64,000 nt of DNA from Corydoras sp. C115 (Eukaryota > Chordata > Actinopteri > Siluriformes > Callichthyidae): assembly GCA_019802505.1 (NCBI GenBank), contig JAFMOC010000159.1, positions 1,089,501 to 1,153,500 of the forward strand, read 5' to 3'. Numbering within the stretch: the first letter of the stretch is position 1; each line of letters starts with the position of its first letter. A model generated the notes under the pieces. The model searched no databases, was not told the DNA's origin, and saw only the letters and a list, made by a program, of their open reading frames with translations. Positions 35,301 to 51,500 of the stretch are shown one piece after another. Both the position numbers and the translations under genes were made by a program.

Positions 35301-37721
35301 AAATGATGCCATATGGTAAACAAAGTTTTTGAAGCTCTAATAAACATTAAATATGCTTTAATAACCACCTCATTATTTTGAATCCTCCCACAACAAAACA
35401 CACTCAACAATACCTTTTTCTTCCTTTAAACTATACTAGGGAAGAAAACAAGTAACAAACATGCTCATAAAAAAAGCAAAGCTTAAATAATAAATACAGG
35501 TTTATAAAATACGCACTGGGTCTGAGAACAAGTAGTGTGCAGTCACGGTCCATCCACTGCATGGTTGTCTCACACAATTCCTTTTTGTTTGTGGTGGACA
35601 CATTACCATTAAAAGACTCAAACAGAGGCTTAATGATAATGCTGAACTGCAAAAGAAAAATGTTAAGGAAATACTCACTTGACTTTTAATATTACTGAGA
35701 CTGAAACTATGTTCTGTGGTCAGATGGCATGGTAATCAAGATTCTCTCAAGCACTTCAGGTGGGTTTGGAGGGTGAGGTTTGGAGGGTGAAGGATGATCC
35801 CACTGTAAAGGACTTAATTGTCCTTAAATGTCAGTGGTTTCTCCAATAGAAGGTCCAAAATAGACAAATTTTATTAAAAATAATAACTGCTGTTTCTGCA
35901 AGATGCAAAAGATCACTAAAAAGGCAAGAAGGTTGTTTTGTAACTTACTGGAACCAAAATATATATTTTTTGGTAAAAATGAATATTGTGTGTAAAAAAA
36001 AAAACAAATAAAAATAAATAAAAACACTGCATTCTAGAATAAAAATCATCCTAAATTCTGTTTCTACCAACAAATTATAAAGAAAATAATGTAGATTGTG
36101 CATATTCATACATAATATGTCTGTATGTGGAGTCCAGACTGTTTACAGATGAATGTGACTACTTTTTTTTGCCTTGTAAGTATCAACAAAGATCACAAGC
36201 ACTTTAGTCATGCAATGATGCACGTCCACAAACCACTGTTCTGAAGAATAACAGATCCCTCTACTTCTTTATAAAAAAAAAAAAAAAAAAAGTTTGCTCT
36301 TTTGCAGCTAACCATTATCTCACTGTCTGAAAATATGTGGTTCACATCCATTTTACAATAATATATGTGATGTTGGATAATTCAATAATAATTCTAGTCT
36401 GTTGTCTTAGTAGTTTGGGTTTGCTCATATAATCTACTGAAAGATGTGAAAATCGGATTAAGTGTAATTTCATGCAGAAATATATAAAATTATGAAGGGT
36501 TCACAAAATTTCAAACACCACTGTAGCTTTATGATAAATGTAACTTTAGTAATGAACTTCCACTAATGACAATATTATGTAGAAATTATGTTTTGGTGCT
36601 TAAACTAACATGTAACACAGGTTGTCACAATCTAAATGCTGAGACTACTAAAATTCTTAGATGTAATGAGAACAGGTCCTGCATACTGATACCGATACTG
36701 CATATCAAAACGCTAAATGAGCGAATGATGAAACGATAACAAATATCAGCTAACCAAAAACACAGTGTGGAAAATGTCTTTCTAGTACTACAAATGGCTG
36801 ATAAGAAGAGATACTATGCTGCACAAAGAGCTACAAAAGCTCCTCCAAATGCAGCAGCATTCCAGTAATGAAATAACAAAAAACATTTCTAAGAAAAAGC
36901 TGTGGGAACTACCATCGAAGGTCATTTTCTCTGAAAAGTCATTTGTTATCACTTTAATAAAAATGATTTGAGATAACTCAATATTTCACTCAATGATTTG
37001 CCATAACTCAACACATAACCCAACACAGAACTGCTTTATAGTCTGATAGCTTTTTGGTAAGAAGATACATACATTTATTCCTAACCCAAACAGAAGCATA
37101 ATCAGAGAATCTCCTAATCAGTTTATTTTTTGAGGACCTCCAAGTCTAAGGGAACGTATCACCCCAAAACAATACCAGGTATTCTACAAATGAGTTACTA
37201 GTATAAAGTGCATATATAATGTTGACAATCATTCGCTGACAATCAACTGACCATCAGGAATCAGGTATGTGAAATATTCTAATAAGTGAACATCTGAAAT
37301 GGGTGAAATCACAGGCTAGATTTAATCTCATTAAACAAAACAGAATAGTGTGTAGGAATTTAGACTTGTAAGGCATTTTAAGTCCCAGTTTTTTTAAGAC
37401 TTTGGATGCCTCCTACGTGTCCGTCTCTGGATGCCAACATTAATGACGATGGGGGCCAGCAAGATTTTCTTCTACAGCAGCAATTCTCGGACAGCTTGTA
37501 AAAAATAAATACAGTGAAACAGTTTTTGTTGACTGTGTCACCTGATTTGTTGTTCAATTTTCTCTGCAAAATTTCCATCTCTGTTTTTGCCAGATGCTCG
37601 GATTTAATTAGAGTGCTTAAGTGACTTGAAAGAATCTCATTGTCCCCTTACTTTAAGCTTCATTATGCGGCCAAAAAAAGTTTGCAGATCCAGCAGGCAA
37701 TTGGAAAAAAAGACCAGAAAT

Positions 37722-37755
<34 letters not shown>

Positions 37756-40700
37756 AAAAAATACATCCAGAGGTTCCACTGTACATTTTTGAAAAATAAT
37801 TATATAAAAAAAAATAATTTCATCATTCTCCTTGCGTACATTTTTGAAAAATAATTAATGCTCATTTAACTCTCACTGTGCAAAATTCTTCATTTACCAG
37901 TTACCCTTCTCTTTAAATTTGTGATGAAGTTAGTATTCTATAAAAGTGGGTCACGAGTTAATGACCATGAGGAAAAAGTCCCGTGCTGAGACTAGTTAAG
38001 AACCCCTGTTCTACAGGGTTCTGTCTACTGCCCTTTTGTGGATGAAGAAATACAACACATTTTATCCAATCTGAATCTATAAGGCAGAGTTGTAGTTTGT
38101 GTTCAATTTCAAGTTTCTTGTCCAAATTTCCAAGGACTTCAAGACTATAAGAGGCTGGGAACAATGTACCAGGCAAGATTAGAAAAAAAGGAACACTGCT
38201 AATAAGTAAATTAATACTGAAATAAACTTCATTAAAGTTTAATTATAAATATGTATGCTATAGGCATTTTAGTACTTTAAAACTTTGTAAACCTTATTTA
38301 GTATATTATTCTTACATATTGTACAAGAAGAAAGTGAGGAAGTTATGCTTTTTGGTTTTAAAGACAATTGAAAGATATCTCAACAGCACTAAAAGTGTAA
38401 CAAAAAGGATACAATCCAAAATTTCCAATTCTGTAGAGTTCTGCTCCTTACATATTTATCAAACTTCTCCTTCATGTGATCAAAGTGATGAGATGTAACA
38501 GATACTCCAGTCTCTGGGAGCAGTTCTTGACATGAACTGTAAAAATCAAAATTATTTCATTAAGAAAAGTAAAACTCATAACAATTAATATAAAAAATGT
38601 ATGTAAATTAACATACATTTAAGTCATAACTATACAATTTTTTTTAAATTTTCATCTTAACAAAGTGAAAAATGATTGACTACAATCTTGATATACTGAC
38701 TTTATAGATGCATTAAGTTCTTCAATTTCCTCCCGCAATCGTCTCGATTCCTCTTGCATCTGGTGCCTCTCTTGTTGAAGCTTTCCAATGTACTCTACGG
38801 TCTTTTGAAGGGTAGTAGCATTACTGATCTGGTCACGAAAACAGAGAGAATGATATGGGTTCAGAATTTAAGCAAATTCAATAAAAAGGAATGACATCAT
38901 TAAAATGCATCAATGTAATACAGATTCTGAGAATATCAATACTTTGGTGCAAAGTTATATAGAAAAGTCGTTATCAGTTAATTCTGGCATCCATTAAAAT
39001 TATCTTGTGATCAGTTAGTACTACTAACTATTGACAGTTTTTCAATCTGTAATTCTGATCATTTTATAATATAAATTATAAAAAAATATATTTTTTATAT
39101 TTATATTTTATATATTTATTTTATAATAAAGTTTTAATGAAGTTAATAATAGAAGCATTAAAATGAAGTTGATTGTTTAAGAAAAATGTATGGTAAGAAA
39201 GAGAAAAAGAATAATCCAAAGCTAAACGAACAAATTTATCATGGGTGAAATGCATTAAACTAGACATTAAACTAGACATTAAACTAGGCAAGTCAATGAC
39301 CTTAAACCAATTACAATAAATATTAGTATCAAAAAACAACTCTAAAATAAACAGCTAAAATGCTGATGTAAAAACCTGTAACAGCTCACAAAGGAAGTAA
39401 CACATCTTATCAGTAAGTTGAATCAAGATGCAGTTATTGCAAACAGGGGTTTTGCAGCCAAAGTGTAATTTATTTCAACCGACAAGAGTTGCAGTTAAGA
39501 CCGTTTATATTGTTTCCCTTGCCTACAACTTGGGTGGTCTACTAACACATCAATGTCGATACCAGGAAATAATTTGTCTTTTGATCTAAAACTTCTGTGT
39601 TCAGTGAACAGTCTTTTGGTTGGAATACGATTTCAAAGGTGATGCAGCTGGTAAGCTAAAGATCTTCCCCAAAAGTAACATCGTAAACTCTAGGAAATTT
39701 CAGAAAAACCTGAACTTTACCAGAAACGCTCCTGAGTTGGACTATATGGCTAGTATCAGACTGTCTTATATTTTTTCACAAATAATGTAATCAACATTTG
39801 AAGGATTTTTTAAGAGGTACACCATGCCACTAGAACAGTGTTTTACAAAATAAAACAAGAATTTCAACATGAAACCTTAATCTTGCAAAAATGTAATGAT
39901 GACCTCTCATACAGCCACATGCCAGAGCAATTGCAGGTGTGTAGCAGAACCTTCAACAACAAGTGGTTCCTTCCTTGCATAACTCAAACAGCCAGCAATG
40001 CCCCCTGTCTGTCACACAGCGAAACGAGTAAAGCAGTTCCATGAAACGAAGCCCTGATCGGAACCCCATAGTAAACCTCTGGAAAATCCTTGGTGATGAA
40101 GGATTGAAGTGAAGTTATGGTCAAGAAGTTAGAAGAAGTTATGGTCAAGAAACCCACAACAGTCACAGAACTGTGGATCCCAGCAGAGTGGTGTGAGAGA
40201 ATAGAGATGTCCTGTGGTGACAGATGTGCTGAAGTCATTCAAAGAAACGGCCTATCCCTACTGACCGGTTACTGCTGGGACCTTCACAAAAATTCTATAA
40301 TTGGGATTTTTTTTAAAACAAAATAAAAGTTGTATGTTGAAATACTTTGTTTATCTTGTAAAAGTTTACAAAATTAAACTCGCTTAATTTCGTTTAAGTG
40401 ATGACATATCTTTAAATTTTCATTATCATTATGATAAGACTGTCAAAATATTTACAATAATATGTTTCATTTATATAGTGCCTTTCAAAATACCCAAGGA
40501 CACTTTACAGTATTAAAAAACAAACATATATACATCAAACTTGTCCCAGCCAAGTTCACCTGTGTAATATGGGACAATCATTTATATTTTCTTTCTAAAT
40601 AATATATTTTATGATAAATAGCATACATCTTTGGTAAATGTTGTTTATACTTAGTTAAAATATATCATCTTTAACAATACCTACTAATATTGTATATTTT

Positions 40701-43700
40701 ATGTAATGTGATATACTACTTGAATATTACAAAATATTCAGTCTTATTATGTTCAGCTATTTTTAAAAAACAGTAACTGCATTATAAATAAAAACAAAGG
40801 AAATATTTTCTTTACATCTCTGTCAGTGACAAATTATTGCCAATTTACAATTTATGTTAAGAGCCATGCAAAAAAATCTAGATATGTATATTTACATTTG
40901 TCTGCGTTTTAAGACTGGGAACTAGAGTACACAATGTCTTGAATCCGATGTTGATATTGAAACGCCTTTTCTGCTCAGCTGATTTGTGCTTCACACGTCG
41001 AGTCTAAATATAAAAAATGCACATAAATACACAAAACATTTTAATTCAAAATCATTTAGAATGGAATAATCACTAAACTTGAATTCTAAATAATAACTTA
41101 GAATCTTATCTTTGGTCACATTACAATGTAAAATAAGAAATATTATTTAAATGGACTAAACATTACACAACAAAGTTAATGGTAGTTAAGCAAAAAATAT
41201 TTATTTAAGCAACATTTTGAAAGGTCAGTATTTTCAGCTCATGGTCATGTTACACTTATACATTCATTCATTATCTTCCACTTGATCCTCTACTAGGGTC
41301 ACGGTGGGGGGGGGCATCTATCGCTAGGCACGCTCACATACACACACAAATACACACTATATAGGGCAATTCAGACCATGCAATTTATCTTAAATCCATG
41401 TTTTTGGTGGATGCTCCACCCAGAATAGGATTCAAACCTGGATCCCCAACGCTGAGAGGTGAACGAGTGCTATTACGGACAACTGTGCATAATATTGTGC
41501 ATAATATTGTGCATAACTTGTGCAAACCAAGCATTTGCTCTAATTAAAGAGCAAGTAAAAAATTAGGTAGCGAATGTGTGGTAGCTCAGTGTTAGGCAAT
41601 CAATCTATAAACTGGGGTTTGTTGAAAAGTTGGGCCTAGTTGTGCCCAGATGTTTAAGCGACTTAGAATTGAGAGAACAAACTAGGTCAAAAGGTTAATG
41701 AATCAGCTGAAGTGTCATCAATTACGGTCATTTCTCTATCTGGTTCCAATGCCTATATTTTGTGTCATTTTTAAAGCCTTGTTTTAATAGCAAGTGATGT
41801 TTCTCGAGTGATTTCCTGAAGATGCTTAAATCTATTAGCATCACGGACAGTGTTATGAAGTGCACGCCACCATTTAGCAGTGGTTAATGACATGGTGTAA
41901 AAATTGGCACCACGGTAAAGTAAAAAGGACCGGGTGACATTCTTCACTAAAGCGCAGTGAAGGACTTGGGGTGCATCCTTGGAAAATAGAGTGGTAAGTA
42001 GGAGCAGATCCAGAGACTGTCCTGTAGGCCAGATTCAGTGTCTTGTAGGGATGTAATGATACAGAAAATTCACAGTTTGATTCACACCATGGTATGGACC
42101 CCACAGTTTCTGTATATCATCAATTTATTCTAAACAGACAGTTGTGCAAGTTATGTTCCACATAATGTTATAAACCCCCCAGGTATTTAATACAGGCTTA
42201 ATTTATAGCCTATGGCGTAAAATGTATACTGTGAAAATACACTCTTGCATAGTTCTTTTTATCTAGGATTAAATTCTGCTCGCCATACTAGGCCTCTAAA
42301 CTGTTACACTTAGCATGGCAGGCTCGAAAGATTGTACAGCTAAGGTACAACTCACATGTTTGTCCTTCCACGTTCCTATAGGATGCATATACCCTGTATT
42401 CTATGTGGAACTGCGCATACATCTACCGTTGTACCTCTATTGCCGTGTATTGAATGCAGGCAGCCATTGGAAGCCAATGTAGAGTAATATTGGCTTTGGA
42501 TGGTTGCAACCTGTCAGGTTTTGGATCAGCTGCAGCTGGATCAGACCTAATGGTGCAAGCTGGGATCAATCAATGCATTACTTTAGTTGAGTCAGAAGAT
42601 GAAAAGGGCTTGAGCTAGGGGTTAGGTAGCCTCTTAAATCAAGAAACATTTGATCTTTCTATTGTTGTAGAGAATAAATCTGCAGGAACGGGCAGTTTTT
42701 ATGAACTGTTAAAAACTGATAATTTGAGATGCATGTCAATTGTAGGCCAGATTTTCATGCAGACAATTTGTAAGGTCAGGTTATGATTAACTGAGGGTTT
42801 TGCTGGAATAATGACGAACTTATTTAGTTTAAGATGATGAGCATTTATCCAAACAGATGTCAGTAATGTGTGCAGACATCCGAGCAGAGATTGTGTTGTC
42901 TTCGGGGTAAAAGACATGTGAAGCTAGGTGTCATCGTATAGTGATGGCAAGATAAATCAGGGGACTGACTGACTGATCCCAATACGGCCAAGTGCAATAA
43001 AAAAGGGGGACCAATTATTGAGCCCTGAGGTATTCCTTCGTTAACTTGTGAGAATTGGAAACATCGTCATTCTATGAGACACTGAAAGTTCTTTTTGTAG
43101 GATAGTATTGAAACCCTTTAAACACCATTTTAGAGATAAAGTGTGGATAGAGTGGGCAGTAAAAATTGTTTTGATTCACTGTATGCAAACGTGTAGAGAG
43201 GTCCAGTAGAATGAGGATGAAGGATTGAGACGTGAATTTGGCATATTTAAGTGCATCAACCACAGAAAGCAATACTGACAGAAAGAGTTATAGTAATACA
43301 GGCCTGTAGCTCTCAGCCAGATTTGGGTTGAGCTTGGGTTTTGGAGTAGAGGTTAAAAAAGTGTCTATTTGAGATAATGTAAAAAAAAATGCCATGGGTG
43401 AGTGAGGAGATGATAAAAGTTGAAAGGGATAATCAGTTGGGTTTGCTGGAAATAAGAATCTTACATGGGAGTACAAGCTGATTAGCTGATTGTACCTGTG
43501 AAATGTAGAATCATGGACATAAGGGGCAGGGAACAGTTTGCTCATACCAGGGAATGTCCACAAAATGCTTTTAATAAGCAATACCCAGAAGTTGTATTTT
43601 TTTTATTTTTGATGTAGTTTTAAACTGTGATGGATGAAGGAAGAAATGTCTAGAATGAGAAGCACTTGAAAGTATATATTATAAGTAACTAGATAGGTAC

Positions 43701-44941
43701 TAATTATGATTATGATTATACTTGGTCCTTTGCAATAAACACATCAGTGAAATGCACACTAGTAAAGAGTCCAAAAACATACCTCATTGGACTCATGCTT
43801 GGTCAGTCCTATTGTACTGCAGCTGAGTGGGGACTGGGGACTAGGCACCTGCTCTGTTCCCAGCTGCGAGCCTTGATTACCGCATCATTCATCCAATTGT
43901 ACATAAAAAGCACAACAATTTTAAAAATGTAATGTTTCCAAAAATAATCCTGCTGTTACCTTGCTTACTTTTCCTAAAAAAAAAAACACTTTTGAACAAA
44001 CAAAACCTGCAGCAATCTGGTGATGACCAACAGGTACTGGCTTTTTCAGCTACGCTTTGGGCAATAATAATGACTAACCTGTGCAAGAAGGTGCTAAGCT
44101 TTTATTACTGGACACAGCTGAGGCTGCTTCTTCTTTAGGAACAATGTGTTGAGGAGATTTTTGATTTCTTTTTAAAACTGAAAATCCAGGGCTCTGTGAA
44201 AAGAAAATAAGTTAGAAATAATTAAGTGTTTATATTAGATGTGAATCCAATTAGTAAATATCTGATTTACACAAAAAGGACATTTGCAACAATATTTAAA
44301 TTCATTATTTGTTAATTTACTTAAACCTACATCAAGATGAAGAAAAGTGTTTTCAATGACAAACTTGCATCTAATTGTTAAATGTAAACTAACTTTAAAA
44401 TGATGGGACAGAAACATGTGTTATAAGTCATGACTGCAGTCTGACTAGTCGAGCATGTGCATTTCAGCATCAGCTTAGTCTGCTTTTGGCCTTTACATGC
44501 AGAGATTTTCCAAATATTCAAAATTTTTTAAATTAGGTTTTAAACTGTAGGTGGTAAAAGACCCTAAAATGCTATCTTGATGATGATGTCCTAAGTAATA
44601 ACAATGACTGAAAATACTTTCCCAATATTTGGCACAAAATGGTAAACCTTGATCTTTCTTTGTTTTCAGTGATCCCTTTGATGAATGCTCCTTTTATATT
44701 TAACCTTGATAACATGACCTGTTATCAAACTTTTAATAATGGAATCTTTATCAGCAGTGTACAAGCATTCCTAGTCTTATAATGCCTCTTTTCAAACTTT
44801 TTTTTGTTCAAATGCGATGCAGGAATCAATCATTCATTATCTTTCACTTAAACCTTTACTGGGCTCCTTCCCTATGCCATCCAGGGAAGAACATTTTGGG
44901 TGCTAGGAAGATAAACCCAGGTCAGGGAGCTGGACACACTC

Positions 44942-45008
<67 letters not shown>

Positions 45009-48000
45009 ATGGGGCAATTTAGAGCATTCAGTTTACCTTAAATCCAGGTTTTTAGACTGTGGGAGGAAACCCACACGAAGACAGGGAGAACATAGAAACT
45101 CATTGGGATTCTACTCATTGGGAAACCCACATTGGGATTCTAACCTGAATACTCAGCGCTGAGAGGCAAATATGCTATCCACTAATTGCCACCCGATTCA
45201 GGAATCAATATTTTGAAATTTGTTTATTTATTAACAAAAAATATACAATATATTTTATTTGAATTTATTACCAAAAACACTCAACATTTATATGTCTGTT
45301 AAAATGTTTAATTGAATAAACAAAATCACAGATTTTAGCTTTTTTTATAACATTTCAGTGTCCCAACATTTCTGCAAACAGGTTCATAATTCATAAAAGA
45401 AATAGTGACTTACATATGGAATACTAGCAGGCGTGATTACTACACCAGTTGTAGTTGTGGTTTCAGTTTTGAGAGGAGATGGCGTGACGAGCACAGCACT
45501 AGTATGTCCTGAATAAAATAAAAAACACAAACAATTCACAACTGAATTTTACATTCAATTAAAAAGAGCGGAAAGAGATTAGGCATAATATGAAGGGCTT
45601 AAACACTATAACTACAAAAGCCCCATGCTTTAATCACGTCTTATTTAAATGTATGTTACATTCAAACTGCTTATAAAGGTAAGCAGGTCAATGTAATTGA
45701 CTGGCATACTGTTACCATAATTACGACCACTTAATATTATTACCACTTTAAAGCATTCCTTGCATCCGGGTTATATGTGTTCTATGTAGGGCTGCAACAA
45801 CGAATCGATAAAAATAGATTATTAAAAGTGTCGATTCGTTGGGTCACACGATTTTTGCGTTACTCGCAATGTCGTAACCGCTTATGTCACCTGCACCTGG
45901 ATGCTTTAACTCATACGGTAAATAAAACCAGACATTTATTGACCTGCTTAAGTGTATAATTACTGATTTGTGATGTTCTCATTTGTAAGTCGCTTCGGAT
46001 AAAAGTGCCCGCTAAATGACTAAATGTAAAGACATGGATTTTTTTTTTCTAATTCATCGATTAATCGAAAAAACAATCAACTGATTAATCGATTATCAAA
46101 ATAATCATTAGTTGCAGCCCTAGTTTTATATATATTTTTTTATGCTTTTATTAAACGTTCATGTTCTATTTGTGGGAATTCACTGTGGGTCACAGATGTT
46201 TGCTTGTTTGGTTGCCATTTAGGGAAAAAGTGTCTCATGTCCTTGAGCCAAAGGCTGCTGTACAAAAAAAAACCTGAAAAAAAAACTAATTCTCTTCATG
46301 CTATTTGCTGAAGAGTGTTTAATAAGAGGCGGCACGGTGGCTTAGTGGTTAGCACGTTCGCCTCTCAGCTCTAGGGATTCCTGGTTCGAATCCCAATCTG
46401 GGTGGAGTTTCCATGTTCTCCCCGTGTCTGCGTGGATTTCCTCCGGGTTCTCGGGTTTCCTCCCACAGTCCAAAAACATGGATCAAGTCAATTGAATTCT
46501 CAAAATTGCCCCATATAGAGTGTGTCTGTGTGAGTGAGTGTGTGCCCAGCGATGGATTGGCGCCCTGTCCTGGGTCTATCTGCCCAGTGCCCGAGACGTT
46601 CTCCCCTGGATGGGCATGGGGAACCCCACCACGATCCTAATAGAGGATAAAGCAGGAGATAATGAATGAATGAATGAATGTTTAATAAGAGCAATATCTG
46701 TGAAAATGGCAACCCAGAGCCGAGTCTTTTCTATGCTATGCCATCATTACACATGATGTGTAAATGGGTTTTAACCTTAAAGCTTAAAAAAAGATGAATC
46801 CTGGTAGATCACGATGACCTGTCCACTGGAAAAAGTAGATCTCAGAACAGAAAAGTGTGGGCACACCTGATTTACAATTATGTATAATCATGCATTGATA
46901 GGAATGTGAAGTGGTCAATTACGTCAATATTGTCACGGCTGGAAAAATGGCTCAACCAATCAGATTTAAGGACCGAAACTACCCTTTTTATAATAAAAAA
47001 AAAAAAGTGTGTAATTTGACCATACTGTCTCTATGTGATACTAAAGCAAAATGGTATGAGAGGGCATCCATTGTTTGTGAAAAATTATTATTATTTTTTT
47101 TTAAATTGTCGTCATTAGAGGCATTAGGTGGCTTAGTGGTTAGCACGTTCGCCTCTCAGCGCTAGGGATTCCCGGTTCGAATCTCCATCTGGGTGAAGTT
47201 TCCATGTTCTGCCTGTGTCCACGTGGCTTTCCTCTGGGTTCTCCGGTTTCCTCCCACAGTCCAAAAACATGGATCAAGTCAATTGAGTTCTCCAAATTGC
47301 CCCATATTGAGTGTGTCTGTGTGAGTGAGTGTGTGCCCAGGGATGGATTGGCGTCCTGTCCTGGGTCTATCTGCCCAGCGCCTGAAACGTGCTCCCCTGG
47401 ATGGGCATGGGGAACCCCCCCCCACGTCCCTAATAGAGGATAAAGCGGAAGATAATGAATGAATGAATGTTGTCATTAGGCATGTCACTTAGCAATGTTA
47501 CACCTTTTTCGTATGATTTATTCACAATAATACACCACCCAGAGTGCCTTATTGCTTTTTAAAAAAATTTTACAAACACACTAATTAAAAAAGGTTTGAT
47601 TTCTAAATGAAATAAATAAAAGAAAAATAGTTTGAAGTGATTGCTGATTGACAGGTTTAAAGTTTCTCTAACAATCAAATTCTGCCATCTAGTGTCAGAA
47701 TTACAGAAAAAAAAAATCAAGAAAAAATGTATTGTATATCACGCATTGATACAAATGTTAGGTGGTTAGAGGTGTGTGCTATTGTCAACCAATCAGATTT
47801 AAGGACCAGAATTATCCATTTTATCGTTTTTTTTTGTTATTTTTTTTAAAGATCTATGTCAAGCAGTGAATTTTTGTGAAAAGAATAAGGGTCTTACCTG
47901 CAAGTATAAGATGAGGTGGTTGAACTAGATTGGCTGGAACAATGGGAACATGTCTGCTTTTCTTAGCAGCAGACTGTACAGGACGTGGAAGAGCAAAACT

Positions 48001-48515
48001 CTGAGGCTGTGGTGGTAAAGAAGTGCTGGGTAGGGACTGAACTTGACGCGAGTGTTTTGAAGACAGGGCAGAATTCGAGCTGTGACTGCTGCTGTTTCCT
48101 AAAGAAGGAATGGTTTGGATGATGGTGGATGAACACTGGCTCTCGGGGATGGTACCAATAGTTTCACGACACAGCGATTGAGGGGCTGAAGATGGCAGAG
48201 AAACTGGGGGTGTCAAAATGGGTAGTGAGGATTTAGAGTGTGACACGCCAGGTGGTGAGTGGGTAGGTGATGACACCTGTCTTTGTATAGGAGGCAAGTA
48301 TTCTTGTTGGTAAATTGGGCTGACTGAGTTTCGGTTTACTTGAATTCGTATTGAGGAGGACAGTGGGGTCAGAGGCATAGACAGTTCTGTGGAAAGGCTA
48401 ATAGAAGATGGCAGTGAAGTCTAGGACAAAAAAAGAGAAACAAACCCGTTAGAAAAACTAGCAGCAATGACCATAGTGCCTACATTTTATTTTGAACAAG
48501 TTTACAATTGGATTA

Positions 48516-48549
<34 letters not shown>

Positions 48550-51500
48550 TGATAATAAATAATAATAAATAAAATAATAAATTATGACAACATTAAAACA
48601 ATTTAACAAAAGAAGACAGAATAAAACTATAGGGCATATGCAGTTTTAAAAAAATAAATCTCTTAAATCACTTTTATTAATGACTATTAATAAAATAAAT
48701 CTCAAATCATTAGTTAAGTTTTCACTAGAATTGCAGCAGAATGTAAAGCTTCTTTAAGATGCACTTGTCTTTAAGAATCTCAGGGTGTTGCTTAAATATT
48801 GTTACTGAACCCTTAGATAAAAGTCTTCAAATGTCGCCAATATCTACTAAGTGATTTCATATCATAAATATAGTTGAAATTTGTCAAAAATTCTTCATTT
48901 TCATTGACCCCTCATTTATATTAACTTCATTAAGTGCATTCCTTCAAGTTAAGATTTATTCTGAAAATACTCCAGTTGAACTTGAATTTGAATTTTTATG
49001 TTTGGACACTAGATGGCTTTTGGGCACCAGATCACTTTTGCCACTTGCAACAAAATCACTTTTATTGTTTTTCACCATGGTGTTTTTGGATATTGGTGTG
49101 TGTGAATTATTTATTTATTCATTTATTATTATAAATTTGAAATAAGTGTGTTAAGTATTTGTCAAAATTGATAATAGTGTGTGTAAAAACAAAAATTGAG
49201 TGCTAACTGCTATGAAAATCATTCAATATGAATATTTCGGGCTGAAGTACTTTTAAAATATTGACTCATGTAAAGTGGGAAAAAAAAGAAAAGAAAATAT
49301 AGTATTTTTATTGCAGTAAATGAGACAGGCGATTTTTAGGCCTTGTTTTTTAGGCCATTGTTATAACAGACTTATCATTTTTAAACCAACATGCACTGTA
49401 AAATCTGCTACATTGCATAGGGGTTAAAAAATTGTGACCTGGCACAACTGTATGCGCCATCATCATACAGCTCTGGTTACTTTTTTTTGTATTTTTTAAC
49501 CAATAAAAATTATATTTAAAGCGAAATCTAGCGCTGAAGTAAAGTTAAAAGGGTTGCATTTTAAATTAGCAGATGTTTAATTTCATATTATATACTAAAA
49601 TACAAACATTCCTTCTATAGTGTTATGTATTACAAAGGCGTTAAAAAAAAAAAGATTTGGAACAGTAAATGGTTGTAGATTTTTGAATTAATACTGATAC
49701 CTGTGTTGGGGTGTTGCTGCTGAGGGAAATTGTTGTGGGGGTAGTGGGTGAGACTGGGGTGAAGAATGGTTGACGTAGTGTGTGAAAGAGATCTAGTTCA
49801 AAAGAGAAAAAGTGTTAATTGTTAATATATATACACACAATTAGGAATTAAGCATATCCAAGCAGTTCAAATAACAGAAAATTAAGAAACATTAAATCAT
49901 TGAAAAAAAAGTAATGGGGGGGGGGGGGGGGATTGGTAGATCGCCATGGATCACTCCACAAGTTGGAGAAAAAAAAAAAGGACAACTTACGTTAAAGGAC
50001 AATTTTTTTTTTTAAAGGACGAGGGAGGCGGGGGTCGATCAGAAATGCAACATAAAAACCTACCGATTAAACATTGAGAGATTGAAAACATAAAAAAAAA
50101 ACTCAAAAATAAATTAAATATTAAAACAATTACATTTTAAGAATATTAATAGTTACGACCCTAGTCCCAATTATAGGGAGTGGTAGCTCAGTGGTTAGGG
50201 TGTTGGACTATGAATCTGAAGGTTGGCGGTTCAAATCCCAGGTCCACTGAAGTTACCAACGTGGGTCCTTGAGCAAGACCCTTAACCCTCATTGCTCCAG
50301 GGATGTTGTGATTAACCTTGTGTTCACCTTGTAAGTCGCTTTGGATAAAAGGGTCTGCTAAATGACCAAATGTAAATGTAAATTATAGGATTAATCTGAA
50401 GATAAGATGAGAATGTTAATACTAATAGCATATGTGACCAGTGTGTTAAATTACGAAGACAGTTAAATTTTTATTTATTTAAAAAAAAAATTTTTTTTGA
50501 TATTTTAAAAAGAAATAATGTGCCATTGAAATTCAGTTCAAGTATAATTAGTGTTCTATCAAATTTTAACCCCTAGCAAAATGGGGGAGGTACTACATTT
50601 AAAAGAGTTGAACATTGCAGTTAAAAAGATAAATTAAAAAATAAAATAAAAAAAAACACCCAATGAATTAAATCACCTTCTAAACTGCATTTGTTTATAC
50701 ATGTCAGTAAACGCTCAGAAGTCAGGAAAGGGCTATAAGGCCATATCAAAATGTTTTCAAGTTCCAGTGGCAACAGTGCAAAGTATTATTAAAAAATACA
50801 GTACAAGAAGTTCCGCACTGTGGAAAATCTCAGAAGATGTGGTCGGAAGCCAAAAGTGACACCTGTGCTGGCCAGGAGGATAGTGAGAGAGGTGAAGAAA
50901 AATCCAAGGATCACCACCGAGGCCATTCACCACCAAGGCCATTACGTCACTTCTCCAGAAAAGCCACACAAAAGCCTGCTTGACCGTAAATGCTCATCTG
51001 GACAAAGAAGAAGACTTCTGGTCTTCTGTTTTATGGTCAGATGAAACAAAAGTTTAATTGTTTGGCCACAATGAGGTGTCCTTCATTTGGCGTAAAAAAG
51101 GAGAAGCCTTCAACCCTAAGAACACCATCCCCACTCTGGTGGTCGGAACCTAATGTTTTGGGGGTGTTTTTCAGCCAATGGACCAGGGAATTTGATTGCA
51201 ATAAATGGCACCATGAAAAAAGAGCAATACATCAAGATTCTCAACAACAACATCAGGCAGTCTGCAGAGAAACATCAATTCTTCTAGGTACATAGCACAT
51301 AGTTTTTGAAGGAACTCTGCTGGTAGGTTGTTCCAAGCATCTTGAAGAACTAACCACAGATCTTCTGTACATGTAGGCTTTCTCAAATCCTTCTGTATCT
51401 TCATGTAATCCCAGATAGACTTAATGATGATGAGATCAGGGCTCTGTGGGGGCCATACGATCACACTTCCACACTTTACGCCGAAGATATTTCTGAATGA

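Noticed and set aside
47854..48378. Stand-alone 174-residue Ser/Pro-rich gene
   Set aside because: It is the large fifth visible exon of mlxip (47898-48420), with splice sites at both ends in matching phase.
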